From a virus: a stretch of 27,629 nt of DNA. The notes beneath the pieces were generated by a model, which was given only the letters and a program-made list of their open reading frames with translations, made no database searches and was not told the DNA's origin. Location of the stretch: positions 1 to 27,629 of IMG/VR virus record IMGVR_UViG_3300047369_000307, one strand, 5' to 3'. Below, in pieces: positions 15,908-21,323 of this stretch (within the stretch, counting starts at the first letter, position 1; each line of letters starts with the position of its first letter). Made by a program: the position numbers and the translations under genes.

Positions 15908-16308
15908 ACCTCAGCCCTCACACCCGTGATCTTCAGGGTCATTCGTTCTTCATGCCCGTTGAATATCTCCATCAGCTTTTGCAGCGTCTTCTTGGAGTTG
16001 TAAACAGCAGGCTCTAGCGCATCTGACACAAACCTGTCCCCAACACCGACACATCCCTCAATGTCATACGGGAAGTTAGCTACATGGAACAGGATATAGC
16101 TGCGGTTCGGTACATCCATAATCTGTATGACGCCCTTGAACCTTTCACCGCTGAACGGCTGACAGGCATACACTCCCTCAGGGATGCAAGATACGTTCGG
16201 TTGATTATCCTTCCAAGGGCGCTCAATGGTGAAGCATTCCCAGTCACCTATCGTTAACCTGCCCAGCGTCCCGCTTTCTAGGTACGCAAATCGGCGTAGT
16301 AGAGCCAT
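15904..16308 (-). CDS. DUF5675 family protein, possible lysis enzyme
   Basis: 134 residues, first gene of the long minus-strand operon. It begins MALLRRFAYLESGTLGRLTI and contains the DUF5675 signature: GDWECFTIERPWKDNQPNVS, CIPEGVY, FHVANFPYDIEGCVGVGDRF. The conserved H and C within that last block suggest an active site. The family is often encoded beside phage holins and has been proposed to act on cell wall or act as an endolysin, but I know of no firm activity. A ribosome site AAGGATC precedes the ATG. No other endolysin is visible, which strengthens the case for a lysis role. Confidence 0.75.
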   Translation of the reverse strand: MALLRRFAYLESGTLGRLTIGDWECFTIERPWKDNQPNVSCIPEGVYACQPFSGERFKGVIQIMDVPNRSYILFHVANFPYDIEGCVGVGDRFVSDALEPAVYNSKKTLQKLMEIFNGHEERMTLKITGVRAEV

Positions 16309-16399
16309 TTATGATCCTTGTTTTGGATTCAATTATGTGCTAACCGCTGACAATACACGAAAATTTTATAAAAAAGTGCCTTTTTTTACCTTTTCCCCT

Positions 16400-16427
16400 T
16401 TGTGTCTATACACTTTTGGTATATGAT
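16400..16427 (+). promoter_or_regulatory. Early promoter with embedded operator palindrome
   Basis: TTGTGT (16400-16405), 16 bases, TATGAT (16422-16427). Between and partly over the boxes lies TATACACTTTTGGTATA (16407-16423), an inverted repeat with perfect 5-base arms. The 15-base word ACACTTTTGGTATAT (16410-16424) recurs in the promoter of the Cro-like gene. The rest of the 16309-16453 gap is AT-rich. I find no convincing minus-strand promoter for the late operon there. Confidence 0.6.
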
Positions 16428-16433
16428 GATTCC

Positions 16434-16448
16434 ATCAACAACAGGGAA
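16434..16448 (+). repeat. Early-leader motif ATCAACAACAGGGAA, copy 1
   Basis: This 15-base sequence stands between the early promoter and the ATG at 16454. It is repeated, with one extra AAC triplet, at 20675-20692 in front of the gene at 20698. It includes the AGGGA ribosome site, so both plus-strand early messages have nearly the same untranslated leader. Confidence 0.7.
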
Positions 16449-16453
16449 ACATA

Positions 16454-16813
16454 ATGTCTACACGAGCTACCTACCAAATCAAAAGCGGCTTTAGCACCGT
16501 CACATTCTACATCCACCATGATGGCTACTTTGAGGGTGCCGCCCTCTACTTCCGCAACACGCTGGACTTCATGCGTGTCGCTGAACGCCCCTTCCTCCCT
16601 TGCTTCCTTTGGGCTAACGAGCGAGCAGAACTGACTTCTGGGCACAAAGCTCATGGCGATACTGAATACCATTACGACCTAGAAAAAAGGTCTGGGGTGT
16701 GGTGGGTTTACGCCCTCCAGCGCAAATCTTGGGACACAGCAGACTTTGAGTTGGAATGGGCTGGCCCAGTATCACTATTTGTTGACGAGTTTAATCCACA
16801 AGAGGCCGCGTAA
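16454..16813 (+). CDS. Early protein of unknown function
   Basis: 119 residues. Starts MSTRATYQIKSGFSTVTFYI and continues HHDGYFEGAALYFRNTLDFM; the HHDG motif followed by YFEGAA is something I associate with small phage or plasmid hypothetical proteins, without known function. Aromatic-rich C-terminal half (SGVWWVYALQRKSWDTADFE). No membrane segment. It is the first gene behind an operator-controlled promoter, opposite in direction to the late genes, so probably expressed early. The stop codon lies in the loop of a stable hairpin. Confidence 0.75.
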   Translation: MSTRATYQIKSGFSTVTFYIHHDGYFEGAALYFRNTLDFMRVAERPFLPCFLWANERAELTSGHKAHGDTEYHYDLEKRSGVWWVYALQRKSWDTADFELEWAGPVSLFVDEFNPQEAA

Positions 16814-16819
16814 GCGGCC
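16804..16819 (+). other. GC-rich hairpin with GNRA tetraloop across a stop codon
   Basis: GGCCGC-GTAA-GCGGCC: a perfect 6-bp stem with a GUAA loop of the stable GNRA class. The stop codon TAA lies in the loop. No U-tract follows, so it is not a standard terminator. The next gene's AGGAGA ribosome site begins 1 base after the stem. It may stabilise the message or limit ribosome carry-over. Confidence 0.7.
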
Positions 16820-16831
16820 GAGGAGAAAGTG

Positions 16832-17038
16832 ATGAATGAACAGAGAATGAGTGAATACCGCGAGGCGTTACTAGCTATCACGGGCATGGTTTACGACGAA
16901 AACCCAGCAGAAGTGATTTTTGCTGGCCTGACTTTCTTTAGCCAGATGGCCTATGACTTAGCGCCTGAAGATTTGGCAGAAAGAACGATAGCCGCTTGTA
17001 TCGCTAGCGGCAAAGAAGCATCGGAGGCAAGCGCATGA
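16832..17038 (+). CDS. Small early protein of unknown function
   Basis: 68 residues from ATG 16832, preceded by AGGAGA at a good distance; a GTG three bases upstream is less likely. Helical and mostly acidic: YREALLAITGMVYDENPAEV, QMAYDLAPEDLAERTIAACI. No motif recognised. It follows the hairpin after the previous gene, and its stop overlaps the next start (ATGA). Confidence 0.7.
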   Translation: MNEQRMSEYREALLAITGMVYDENPAEVIFAGLTFFSQMAYDLAPEDLAERTIAACIASGKEASEASA

Positions 17039-17193
17039 AACTACGTTACCCTCTTGCCCTGCTCTTGATCGTCGGTTTCTTTGCTGCCGGTCAGAACGAC
17101 TACGAAAACGAAATAATGGAGGAGCAGCAGTACATCGAGAGAGTCTGCGACGGAGTCCACAAGGACTATCTCAATCTGCGGCCTTCTTGCTAA
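17035..17193 (+). CDS. Short exported or membrane peptide
   Basis: 52 residues. ATG overlaps the preceding stop as ATGA. N-terminus MKLRYPLALLLIVGFFAAGQ is a basic start plus a hydrophobic core of about 12 residues, as in a signal peptide or single membrane anchor. The remaining 30 residues are acidic (YENEIMEEQQYIERVCDG) with two Cys. Small exported early proteins in phages can act at the envelope, for example in superinfection exclusion, but nothing in the sequence proves that. Its 3' end overlaps the convergent gene by 23 bases. Confidence 0.6.
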   Translation: MKLRYPLALLLIVGFFAAGQNDYENEIMEEQQYIERVCDGVHKDYLNLRPSC

Positions 17194-17332
17194 CTAGCCA
17201 GATATTCTCCCGCTCCTGATCCTCTGGCATTTTTGCTGGAGGATTAGGTTCTGGCGCTTCTTCATACAACTCTGAAATGATAACCGTCACCTGACAGTTT
17301 ATATCAAGATCCTCAATCAGGACTGTTGGCAC
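17171..17332 (-). CDS. Small protein, last gene of the recombination/accessory operon (GTG start)
   Basis: 53 residues if the GTG at 17332 is used; GAGGAGAG lies just upstream. The frame is open to an ATG at 17377 without a good ribosome site. Sequence begins (M)PTVLIEDLDINCQVTVIISE, then a Pro/Glu-rich middle (EEAPEPNPPAKMPEDQ) and ENIWLVSKKAAD. No family recognised. It overlaps the previous gene by 20 bases and the convergent plus-strand gene by 23 bases, with no terminator between the two operons. Confidence 0.5.
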   Translation of the reverse strand: MPTVLIEDLDINCQVTVIISELYEEAPEPNPPAKMPEDQERENIWLVSKKAAD

Positions 17333-17513
17333 CGAATCTCTCCTCAATGAACCGCTCACGCTGAACAAGTGTTGCAAGGTCTCGACAGGCTTCTTCTAGA
17401 AGTTGTATGTCTTTCGTCGCCCCATATTCTGTCACCAAGTGTACAACTCTCCCACTCAGATAGTTCAGTTGATTGGCGACTATATACTCTGCCGGCTCAA
17501 TCTCTTTCATCAT
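17313..17513 (-). CDS. Small helical protein of unknown function
   Basis: 66 residues, starting inside the stop of the phosphoesterase gene (AATGATG, coupled). Predicted fully helical: EPAEYIVANQLNYLSGRVVH, IQLLEEACRDLATLVQRERF. No motif recognised. It is probably real because of the coupling and the absence of gaps in the operon. Confidence 0.65.
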   Translation of the reverse strand: MMKEIEPAEYIVANQLNYLSGRVVHLVTEYGATKDIQLLEEACRDLATLVQRERFIEERFGANSPD

Positions 17514-18475
17514 TGATAGTCTACCTTATGCACTTGCCCTCGCCACTCATATTCCGCGGGCGTGTGAACTTTCACAAACTCTGGCGTCAGTAGGAAGTTA
17601 TCACGGACGGTAAGCACGACAAAGCCTGACACCCAATTCTTTGGCGTGTCCTCGGCATAGTCAAAGGTCGGTTGGTGCGGGTCTGCCATCGTCCCGCATT
17701 GCACCCCATAGCGATGCGCGTTGTAGTCAGACCAAGACTTACACTCCATTTGATGCGTATGGCCAGTGACCATGTGTATCCCAGATTTGAGGGCATTGTT
17801 ATAGCCTGCGTGGACCCCGCCATTGAATCGGTGCTTGATCATTATGGGCTTTTCTGCCCCCTCTACCCAAAGGGACATACAGAAAGTCCAGCTTGGGAAA
17901 TGATCCTTCAAGCTGAAACCTGGGACCCCCTGAAACATCGCCGCGTTCTGCGCCAGCGACATATCAAAGCGCTGATCGTGGTTGCCCATCGTCCAGAATC
18001 GCTCCGCGTTAGGCGCTGCCTTCTCAATCTCTGAAAGCCTCTGCGTTACAGTGCTGAGCTCTTGCTCTACTGTGGGCTTTTCCTCCCACCCCAGTGGGGC
18101 GTGGCGGCTGATGCTCGCGCCATCCATCAAGTCACCATTCAAGACGATGACATCTGGCTGGAGTTGCTTGGCTAACTCAACAAAAGCAAGGTGAGCCGTG
18201 GTTACAGTGTTGGCCTCGTAGTGCGCGTCTGAACCAATCAAGAAGGTTTTGTCTTTCTCTATGGTGAGCGTCTGACGAACCGCCTTTCTCGGCCCGTTAG
18301 TCTTGGATAGGTGCGCAGGTACGTTCAAAGTCCTGCCCAACATGCCCTCCACCCGCTTGCGTTTAGCAAACACGTTTCTCACCGAGACGTTGTACTTGGC
18401 CGCCATATTTGTCGCGCCCAATGCCTCAAACTCTACTGCGAACACCTCTGGATCAGGTAGGATCGGTTTTGCCAT
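17510..18475 (-). CDS. Metallophosphoesterase with N-terminal helix-turn-helix
   Basis: 321 residues from ATG 18475, with GAGGGG just upstream; an upstream ATG at 18538 has no such site. Residues about 20-42 look like a HTH (ALGATNMAAKYNVSVRNVFA). The calcineurin-like domain has D83-x-H85 (GSDAHYEAN), GD115LMDG, GN166HD and GHTH at 238-241, with an H in the KHRFNGGVH region, so the two-metal site is complete. Members hydrolyse phosphodiesters or phosphomonoesters. In phages similar proteins sit in DNA metabolism operons, and here it follows NinG and the exonuclease, suggesting a nuclease or phosphatase role in recombination. The substrate is unknown. Confidence 0.85.
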   Translation of the reverse strand: MAKPILPDPEVFAVEFEALGATNMAAKYNVSVRNVFAKRKRVEGMLGRTLNVPAHLSKTNGPRKAVRQTLTIEKDKTFLIGSDAHYEANTVTTAHLAFVELAKQLQPDVIVLNGDLMDGASISRHAPLGWEEKPTVEQELSTVTQRLSEIEKAAPNAERFWTMGNHDQRFDMSLAQNAAMFQGVPGFSLKDHFPSWTFCMSLWVEGAEKPIMIKHRFNGGVHAGYNNALKSGIHMVTGHTHQMECKSWSDYNAHRYGVQCGTMADPHQPTFDYAEDTPKNWVSGFVVLTVRDNFLLTPEFVKVHTPAEYEWRGQVHKVDYQ

Positions 18476-18632
18476 AGGCCCCTCGCCTTGCGTAAGAATT
18501 GCAGACGTGGCTAAACACCAACGCCTTAAGCTTTTCATCCGATTCTTTTTTTGGTTCCGATTCCCAGACTGATCTTGCTGCTAAATCCATGGCTTTGACC
18601 ATGTCTTGCGCAATAGCCCTTGGCGCTCTCAT
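18453..18632 (-). CDS. 59-residue protein between NinG and phosphoesterase
   Basis: ATG at 18632 overlaps the NinG stop as ATGA, and the TGA at 18455-18453 lies 23 bases inside the phosphoesterase gene. The sequence starts MRAPRAIAQDMVKAMDLAAR and continues with a Lys/Glu-rich helix and a final HVCNSYARRGAYGK. No family recognised. The coupled start and the way it fills a gap between two well-supported genes argue that it is translated. Confidence 0.62.
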   Translation of the reverse strand: MRAPRAIAQDMVKAMDLAARSVWESEPKKESDEKLKALVFSHVCNSYARRGAYGKTDPT

Positions 18633-19063
18633 CTGCCACGCTCACCGATGCGACGCTCATGAGCCATGATCTGCTGGCCCCAATCATCTATCATTTCACG
18701 ATAGTCGGCAGCGTAATACTTTACCGGCTCTTTCTTGGTCGCCAGCATGTTCGCCACCGCTTCTTTCCCGTACCAATCCAACATCCATATTGTGTACTGC
18801 GCTTCCGCGCTGCCATGCTTCATTCCGAAGCCGTTGCAGCCCTTACACTGTGGATGCACGTTCTGCTCTTCCAGCGCCCACCGGCTTGAGGATCCTTTCG
18901 GGATAAAGTGACCGCCGTCCATGTTCTTGTAGTGATCTGTCCTACCGCACGAAACGCACTTGGCATATCCGTTATCATCAGCAGCAGCGATTCTTGCAAG
19001 TTTTTGAAGCGTCTTCAATGCCTTGGCTCGCAAGGTTGCACTGTTGCCCTTCTTTGCTTTCAT
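18629..19063 (-). CDS. ninG: NinG/Rap-family recombination nuclease
   Basis: 144 residues. HNH-like zinc core: C36-x-x-C39 (YAKCVSCGRTDHY), GGH52FIPKGSSS, NVH70PQC73KGC76N and KH83GSAEAQYTIWML. This set and order match lambda NinG (Rap), which promotes recombination and cleaves branched DNA. The N-terminus is Lys-rich. It overlaps the exonuclease gene as ATGA. NinG next to an exonuclease makes a recombination cassette together with the ERF gene on the other strand. Confidence 0.88.
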   Translation of the reverse strand: MKAKKGNSATLRAKALKTLQKLARIAAADDNGYAKCVSCGRTDHYKNMDGGHFIPKGSSSRWALEEQNVHPQCKGCNGFGMKHGSAEAQYTIWMLDWYGKEAVANMLATKKEPVKYYAADYREMIDDWGQQIMAHERRIGERGR

Positions 19064-19692
19064 GAATGCGCTGCGAAATTTGCGTCTATCGAAACCTCAT
19101 AATCCCGTACCCTGTCGCGGGTTTCCTGCAAGAATTCAATAACCGCTAGCTCTAAACTTTCTACTTCTTCCCTTGACGGCTGGAACCTTTTTATCCAGAT
19201 GTTGCGACTATCAGGTAGCCTGGGATCGTACATGACAAAGTCACACCAATCCCGCTGGGTACACGCTAATTGCCACATCATCTGCGTTTTGTAGTTGTCA
19301 GGTATCTCGCCCTTGATGACTGTATTGACCATCGTTGTTGTGTTGGGACATTTGATTTCTATCAGGCCGTCCTCACCCACTAAACCGTCAGGACTAGCAC
19401 TAGATTCATCTATCAGTGGATGCGGCACGCTGCCAGTTTCGTAAACATCACAACCTTTTATCAACTCATAGGCTTGCCGCGCCAACGGCTCAGTTTCTAC
19501 GCCCCACTGCATTGCCGCGCTTTGTGTTATCACTCTGCGCTCACCCGTGAGCCTTTCGTTAACAAGATCATCCATCAGCTTGTAGCGCGACGCGCTATAA
19601 CCGCTTTTTGTTCTGGCAACCGCGTCATGGCACCTACTCGCCGTCAGGTTGCCTATCCTAGATAAGTGCCATTCATCACTGCCTTGTATCAT
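19060..19692 (-). CDS. YqaJ/lambda-Exo type viral recombinase exonuclease
   Basis: 210 residues. Begins MIQGSDEWHLSRIGNLTASR (typical W-x(3)-R-x-G-x-x-TAS motif). Catalytic PD-(D/E)XK residues: E66 in WGVETEPLAR, D102 in SPDG, E112-x-K114 in IEIKCP, and Q137 in YKTQMMWQL. Lambda-Exo relatives are trimeric 5'-3' exonucleases that produce single strands for an annealing protein. The partner is likely the ERF protein at 21298. The start overlaps the previous stop as TAATG. Confidence 0.92.
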   Translation of the reverse strand: MIQGSDEWHLSRIGNLTASRCHDAVARTKSGYSASRYKLMDDLVNERLTGERRVITQSAAMQWGVETEPLARQAYELIKGCDVYETGSVPHPLIDESSASPDGLVGEDGLIEIKCPNTTTMVNTVIKGEIPDNYKTQMMWQLACTQRDWCDFVMYDPRLPDSRNIWIKRFQPSREEVESLELAVIEFLQETRDRVRDYEVSIDANFAAHS

Positions 19693-20009
19693 TACACAAT
19701 CCTCCGCTGATTCGCCTGCTTGGTGCGCTCTGCGTCAAACATCAGTTGAGTTAGTGATATCAGCTTTTTTACTTTTTCAGCTTCTAGGTTAGTTCGCTGG
19801 ACTCCTGCGTAGTACTCAGCCCATCGCTTGCTAGATCTTGTTTCGATTTGCGCTTTAGCAGCACTTGACCCAGAATCCATGTGCGCCTTCTGGACAGCCG
19901 CTTCGTAAGACTTGAAAGTTGTTTCCGCTTCAATTGCTTCTCTGCTTGCCTCCTCCCACTCATAAATACGCTCACTCAGTAAACTTAAGATCTTATCCAT
20001 GTCATCCAT
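19692..20009 (-). CDS. Coiled-coil protein of unknown function before the exonuclease
   Basis: 105 residues from ATG 20009, with GGGAG 7 bases upstream; the ORF extends to 20033 without a ribosome site. Fully helical and charged: LLSERIYEWEEASREAIEAE, TNLEAEKVKKLISLTQLMFD. The shape fits a coiled-coil accessory to recombination proteins, but I recognise no family. First gene of the minus-strand recombination operon, coupled to the exonuclease by TAATG. Confidence 0.7.
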   Translation of the reverse strand: MDDMDKILSLLSERIYEWEEASREAIEAETTFKSYEAAVQKAHMDSGSSAAKAQIETRSSKRWAEYYAGVQRTNLEAEKVKKLISLTQLMFDAERTKQANQRRIV

Positions 20010-20047
20010 TTTGTTGCTCCCACGTCGTGTCATTTAGTGGGGTTAGG

Positions 20048-20134
20048 TGACCCACTAGGATATCCATATCAACAGGCTGTATTTTCACTCAATCATTTTC
20101 CGGTATATGGAGGCTGACCCAGACCTGACCCACT
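20048..20134 (+). repeat. Three direct repeats of TGACCCA
   Basis: TGACCCACT occurs at 20048-20056 and again at 20126-20134, and TGACCCAGA at 20115-20123. The last two copies are 11 bases apart, about one helical turn, like protein-binding iterons. They lie within the untranslated region upstream of the exonuclease operon. Confidence 0.6.
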
Positions 20135-20162
20135 CCCCTGTCTATCTAAAATAGAGGGGGAG
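20133..20162. other. Long hairpin CTCCCC ... GGGGAG
   Basis: CTCCCC pairs with GGGGAG and an inner CTAT pairs with ATAG around a 5-base loop, with a small asymmetric bulge. On the plus strand it is followed by AGTTTTGTC, a weak U-tract. It could be a weak terminator, an antitermination element or a protein site. Confidence 0.5.
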
Positions 20163-20320
20163 AGTTTTGTCACCATTAACGAGTGTTCAGTTTGGCGCTC
20201 CCACTAATGCGCCCAGCTTCTGTCGAATTGTTGTTGGTCATTTTGTCCAACCGGCTAACCACCGGCACTCGTACGTAATTGCGTACAAGCCTCTGCTGCT
20301 TTCGGCGCAGGACTTACCGT

Positions 20321-20351
20321 AAAAAAAAGGGCCAGCCCCTCACAACAGGGG
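20321..20351 (-). terminator. Probable terminator of the Cro-like gene
   Basis: Minus strand CCCCT-GTTGTG-AGGGG (an alternative GCCCC/GGGGC pairing also exists), then 7 bases and a run of eight T. It stands 28 bases after the stop codon of the regulator gene. The distance from stem to T-run is longer than ideal. Confidence 0.55.
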
Positions 20352-20378
20352 AGGGAGGGTGGGGCAAGGGACTGACCG

Positions 20379-20576
20379 CTAATCGTAGAAAACATCTGGC
20401 CGTAGATCTTCGCGCCTGACAGCTCCATCCGTTAACTTCTCCAACTTTACCACGTGAACAGCAGGAACTTTGCTTTTCCACTTTTGGATGTGTTGGTCTG
20501 TTACCCCACACTGTCTAGCTATTTCGGCTTTTGAACCGACTATCTGAACTACTTTTTTGAATGCTTCTGTTTCCAT
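20379..20576 (-). CDS. Cro/YdaS-type helix-turn-helix regulator
   Basis: 65 residues from ATG 20576. The HTH spans about residues 12-33: IVGSKAEIARQCGVTDQHIQ followed by KWKSKVPAVHVVKLEKL. The order A-x-x-G-x-K-x-x-I-A-x-x-x-G-V-x-x-x-x-I-x-x-W and the ending LRPDVFYD are characteristic of Cro-like YdaS proteins. It is probably a repressor of early genes and of itself. The predicted promoter places the start of transcription almost at the ATG. No second, larger CI-type repressor or integrase is visible, so lysogeny is uncertain. Confidence 0.85.
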   Translation of the reverse strand: METEAFKKVVQIVGSKAEIARQCGVTDQHIQKWKSKVPAVHVVKLEKLTDGAVRREDLRPDVFYD

Positions 20577-20583
20577 CCCCCTC

Positions 20584-20611
20584 ACAATACCTATATACCA
20601 AAAGTGTGCAA
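20584..20611 (-). promoter_or_regulatory. Promoter of the Cro-like gene with operator
   Basis: Minus strand TTGCAC (20611-20606), 16 bases, TATTGT (20589-20584). The spacer and the -35 edge carry ACACTTTTGGTATAT (20607-20593), identical to 15 bases of the promoter at 16400. The predicted start lies near 20577, within a few bases of the ATG at 20576, so the message may be leaderless. Confidence 0.6.
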
Positions 20612-20643
20612 GTTAAATTTACAAAAAAAGTTTATTTTGTCAC

Positions 20644-20671
20644 TTGTATTGCTAAACTCAAAGTTTATACT
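20644..20671 (+). promoter_or_regulatory. Early rightward promoter
   Basis: TTGTAT (20644-20649), 16 bases, TATACT (20666-20671), followed by the leader ATCAAC-AAC-AACAGGGAA and ATG 20698. The -10 region reads TATACTGGTATC, with two operator-like half sites (TATAC and GGTAT) closer together than in the other two promoters. Confidence 0.6.
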
Positions 20672-20674
20672 GGT

Positions 20675-20692
20675 ATCAACAACAACAGGGAA
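20675..20692 (+). repeat. Early-leader motif, copy 2 (one extra AAC)
   Basis: ATCAACAACAACAGGGAA, the same as the leader at 16434-16448 except for one additional AAC triplet. It ends 5 bases before the ATG at 20698 and includes the AGGGA ribosome site. Confidence 0.7.
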
Positions 20693-20697
20693 TCAAC

Positions 20698-21132
20698 ATG
20701 GAACGTCAAGATTATCACTTTCACAACCCTCACGCCCTAGATGCAGACATGTGTGGTGTTTGCCACGAAGTCTGCACCTATGCCGAGGATGACATGGGCC
20801 GCATGATGCCTTTCTGCGAGTATTGCAGCGGCGATAAGATCCGCGACGCTGACCGCGAGTTCAAGGTTCACTGGTACGGCCAAGATGACAACGGCGGGTA
20901 TCGCGGATGGCCTCAAGGCTTGATTGCTGAAAACCGAGAAGAAATGCAATTCGTCGTTGAGTATATGCGCAACAACGATTCACTCCTAACCATGCAACAC
21001 CAGCACAATGGCAAAGAGTCAGATATCGGCGCTGCTCTAGAACGTGCTGACGTTATCAACTCCAACCCTGCTCGCCAGTATTTTTTCTATCACAACGGCA
21101 GGCAGGTCGGCTGTTTGACGGAGGTCCTATAA
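20698..21132 (+). CDS. Early protein with zinc-ribbon-like cysteines
   Basis: 144 residues, first gene of the plus-strand operon. Near the N-terminus CGVCHEVC and, about 20 residues later, CEYC make a C-x2-C ... C-x2-C pattern that would bind one zinc. The rest is acidic with aromatic residues (FKVHWYGQDDNGGYRGWPQG) and a C-terminal segment YFFYHNGRQVGCLTEVL. No family recognised. It could bind nucleic acid or a host protein. The stop TAA overlaps the next ATG (TAATG). Confidence 0.75.
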   Translation: MERQDYHFHNPHALDADMCGVCHEVCTYAEDDMGRMMPFCEYCSGDKIRDADREFKVHWYGQDDNGGYRGWPQGLIAENREEMQFVVEYMRNNDSLLTMQHQHNGKESDIGAALERADVINSNPARQYFFYHNGRQVGCLTEVL

Positions 21133-21323
21133 TGGGCCGCGTTAAATCAGACATGTTTGAAGATCAGTTAGGGCTAGACGATGAGCTAGTCCCGCTGCCC
21201 ACATCTCAGCTGATGGAAAATATCCGCAGCTGCGATCACCCGCGTAACTCAGTCGAGAGATTTGATTACATCCAAAACGAAATAAGGAAACTACTGAATG
21301 AACTCAAAACAAACACTGATTGA
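21132..21323 (+). CDS. Small acidic protein of unknown function
   Basis: 63 residues, TAATG-coupled to the previous gene, with GAGGT upstream. Sequence MGRVKSDMFEDQLGLDDELV, then LPTSQLMENIRSCDHPRNS and a C-terminal helix FDYIQNEIRKLLNELKTNTD. No family recognised. It overlaps the ERF gene start by 26 bases. Confidence 0.65.
   Translation: MGRVKSDMFEDQLGLDDELVPLPTSQLMENIRSCDHPRNSVERFDYIQNEIRKLLNELKTNTD

Larger units (their letters stand above)
20010..20378. other. Non-coding regulatory region rich in repeats and hairpins
   Basis: No credible gene in 369 bases. It holds three TGACCCA repeats (20048, 20115, 20126), a long hairpin (20133-20162), an 8-base match to the operator word (GGTATATG at 20102-20109), an inverted repeat GTACG-taattg-CGTAC at about 20273-20288 and a probable terminator for the regulator gene at its right end. 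It must contain the promoter of the minus-strand recombination operon, which I cannot place with confidence. An origin of replication is possible. Confidence 0.6.

Noticed and set aside
16309-16399. CRISPR-like or phage late promoter in the AT-rich gap
   Set aside because: No regular repeats; poly-A/T stretches only, and no convincing -35/-10 pair facing the late operon.
20440-20465. Second CACGTG with parS-like flanks (TACCACGTGAACAG)
   Set aside because: Only a partial match, lies inside the Cro-like coding sequence, and the palindrome arms are broken.
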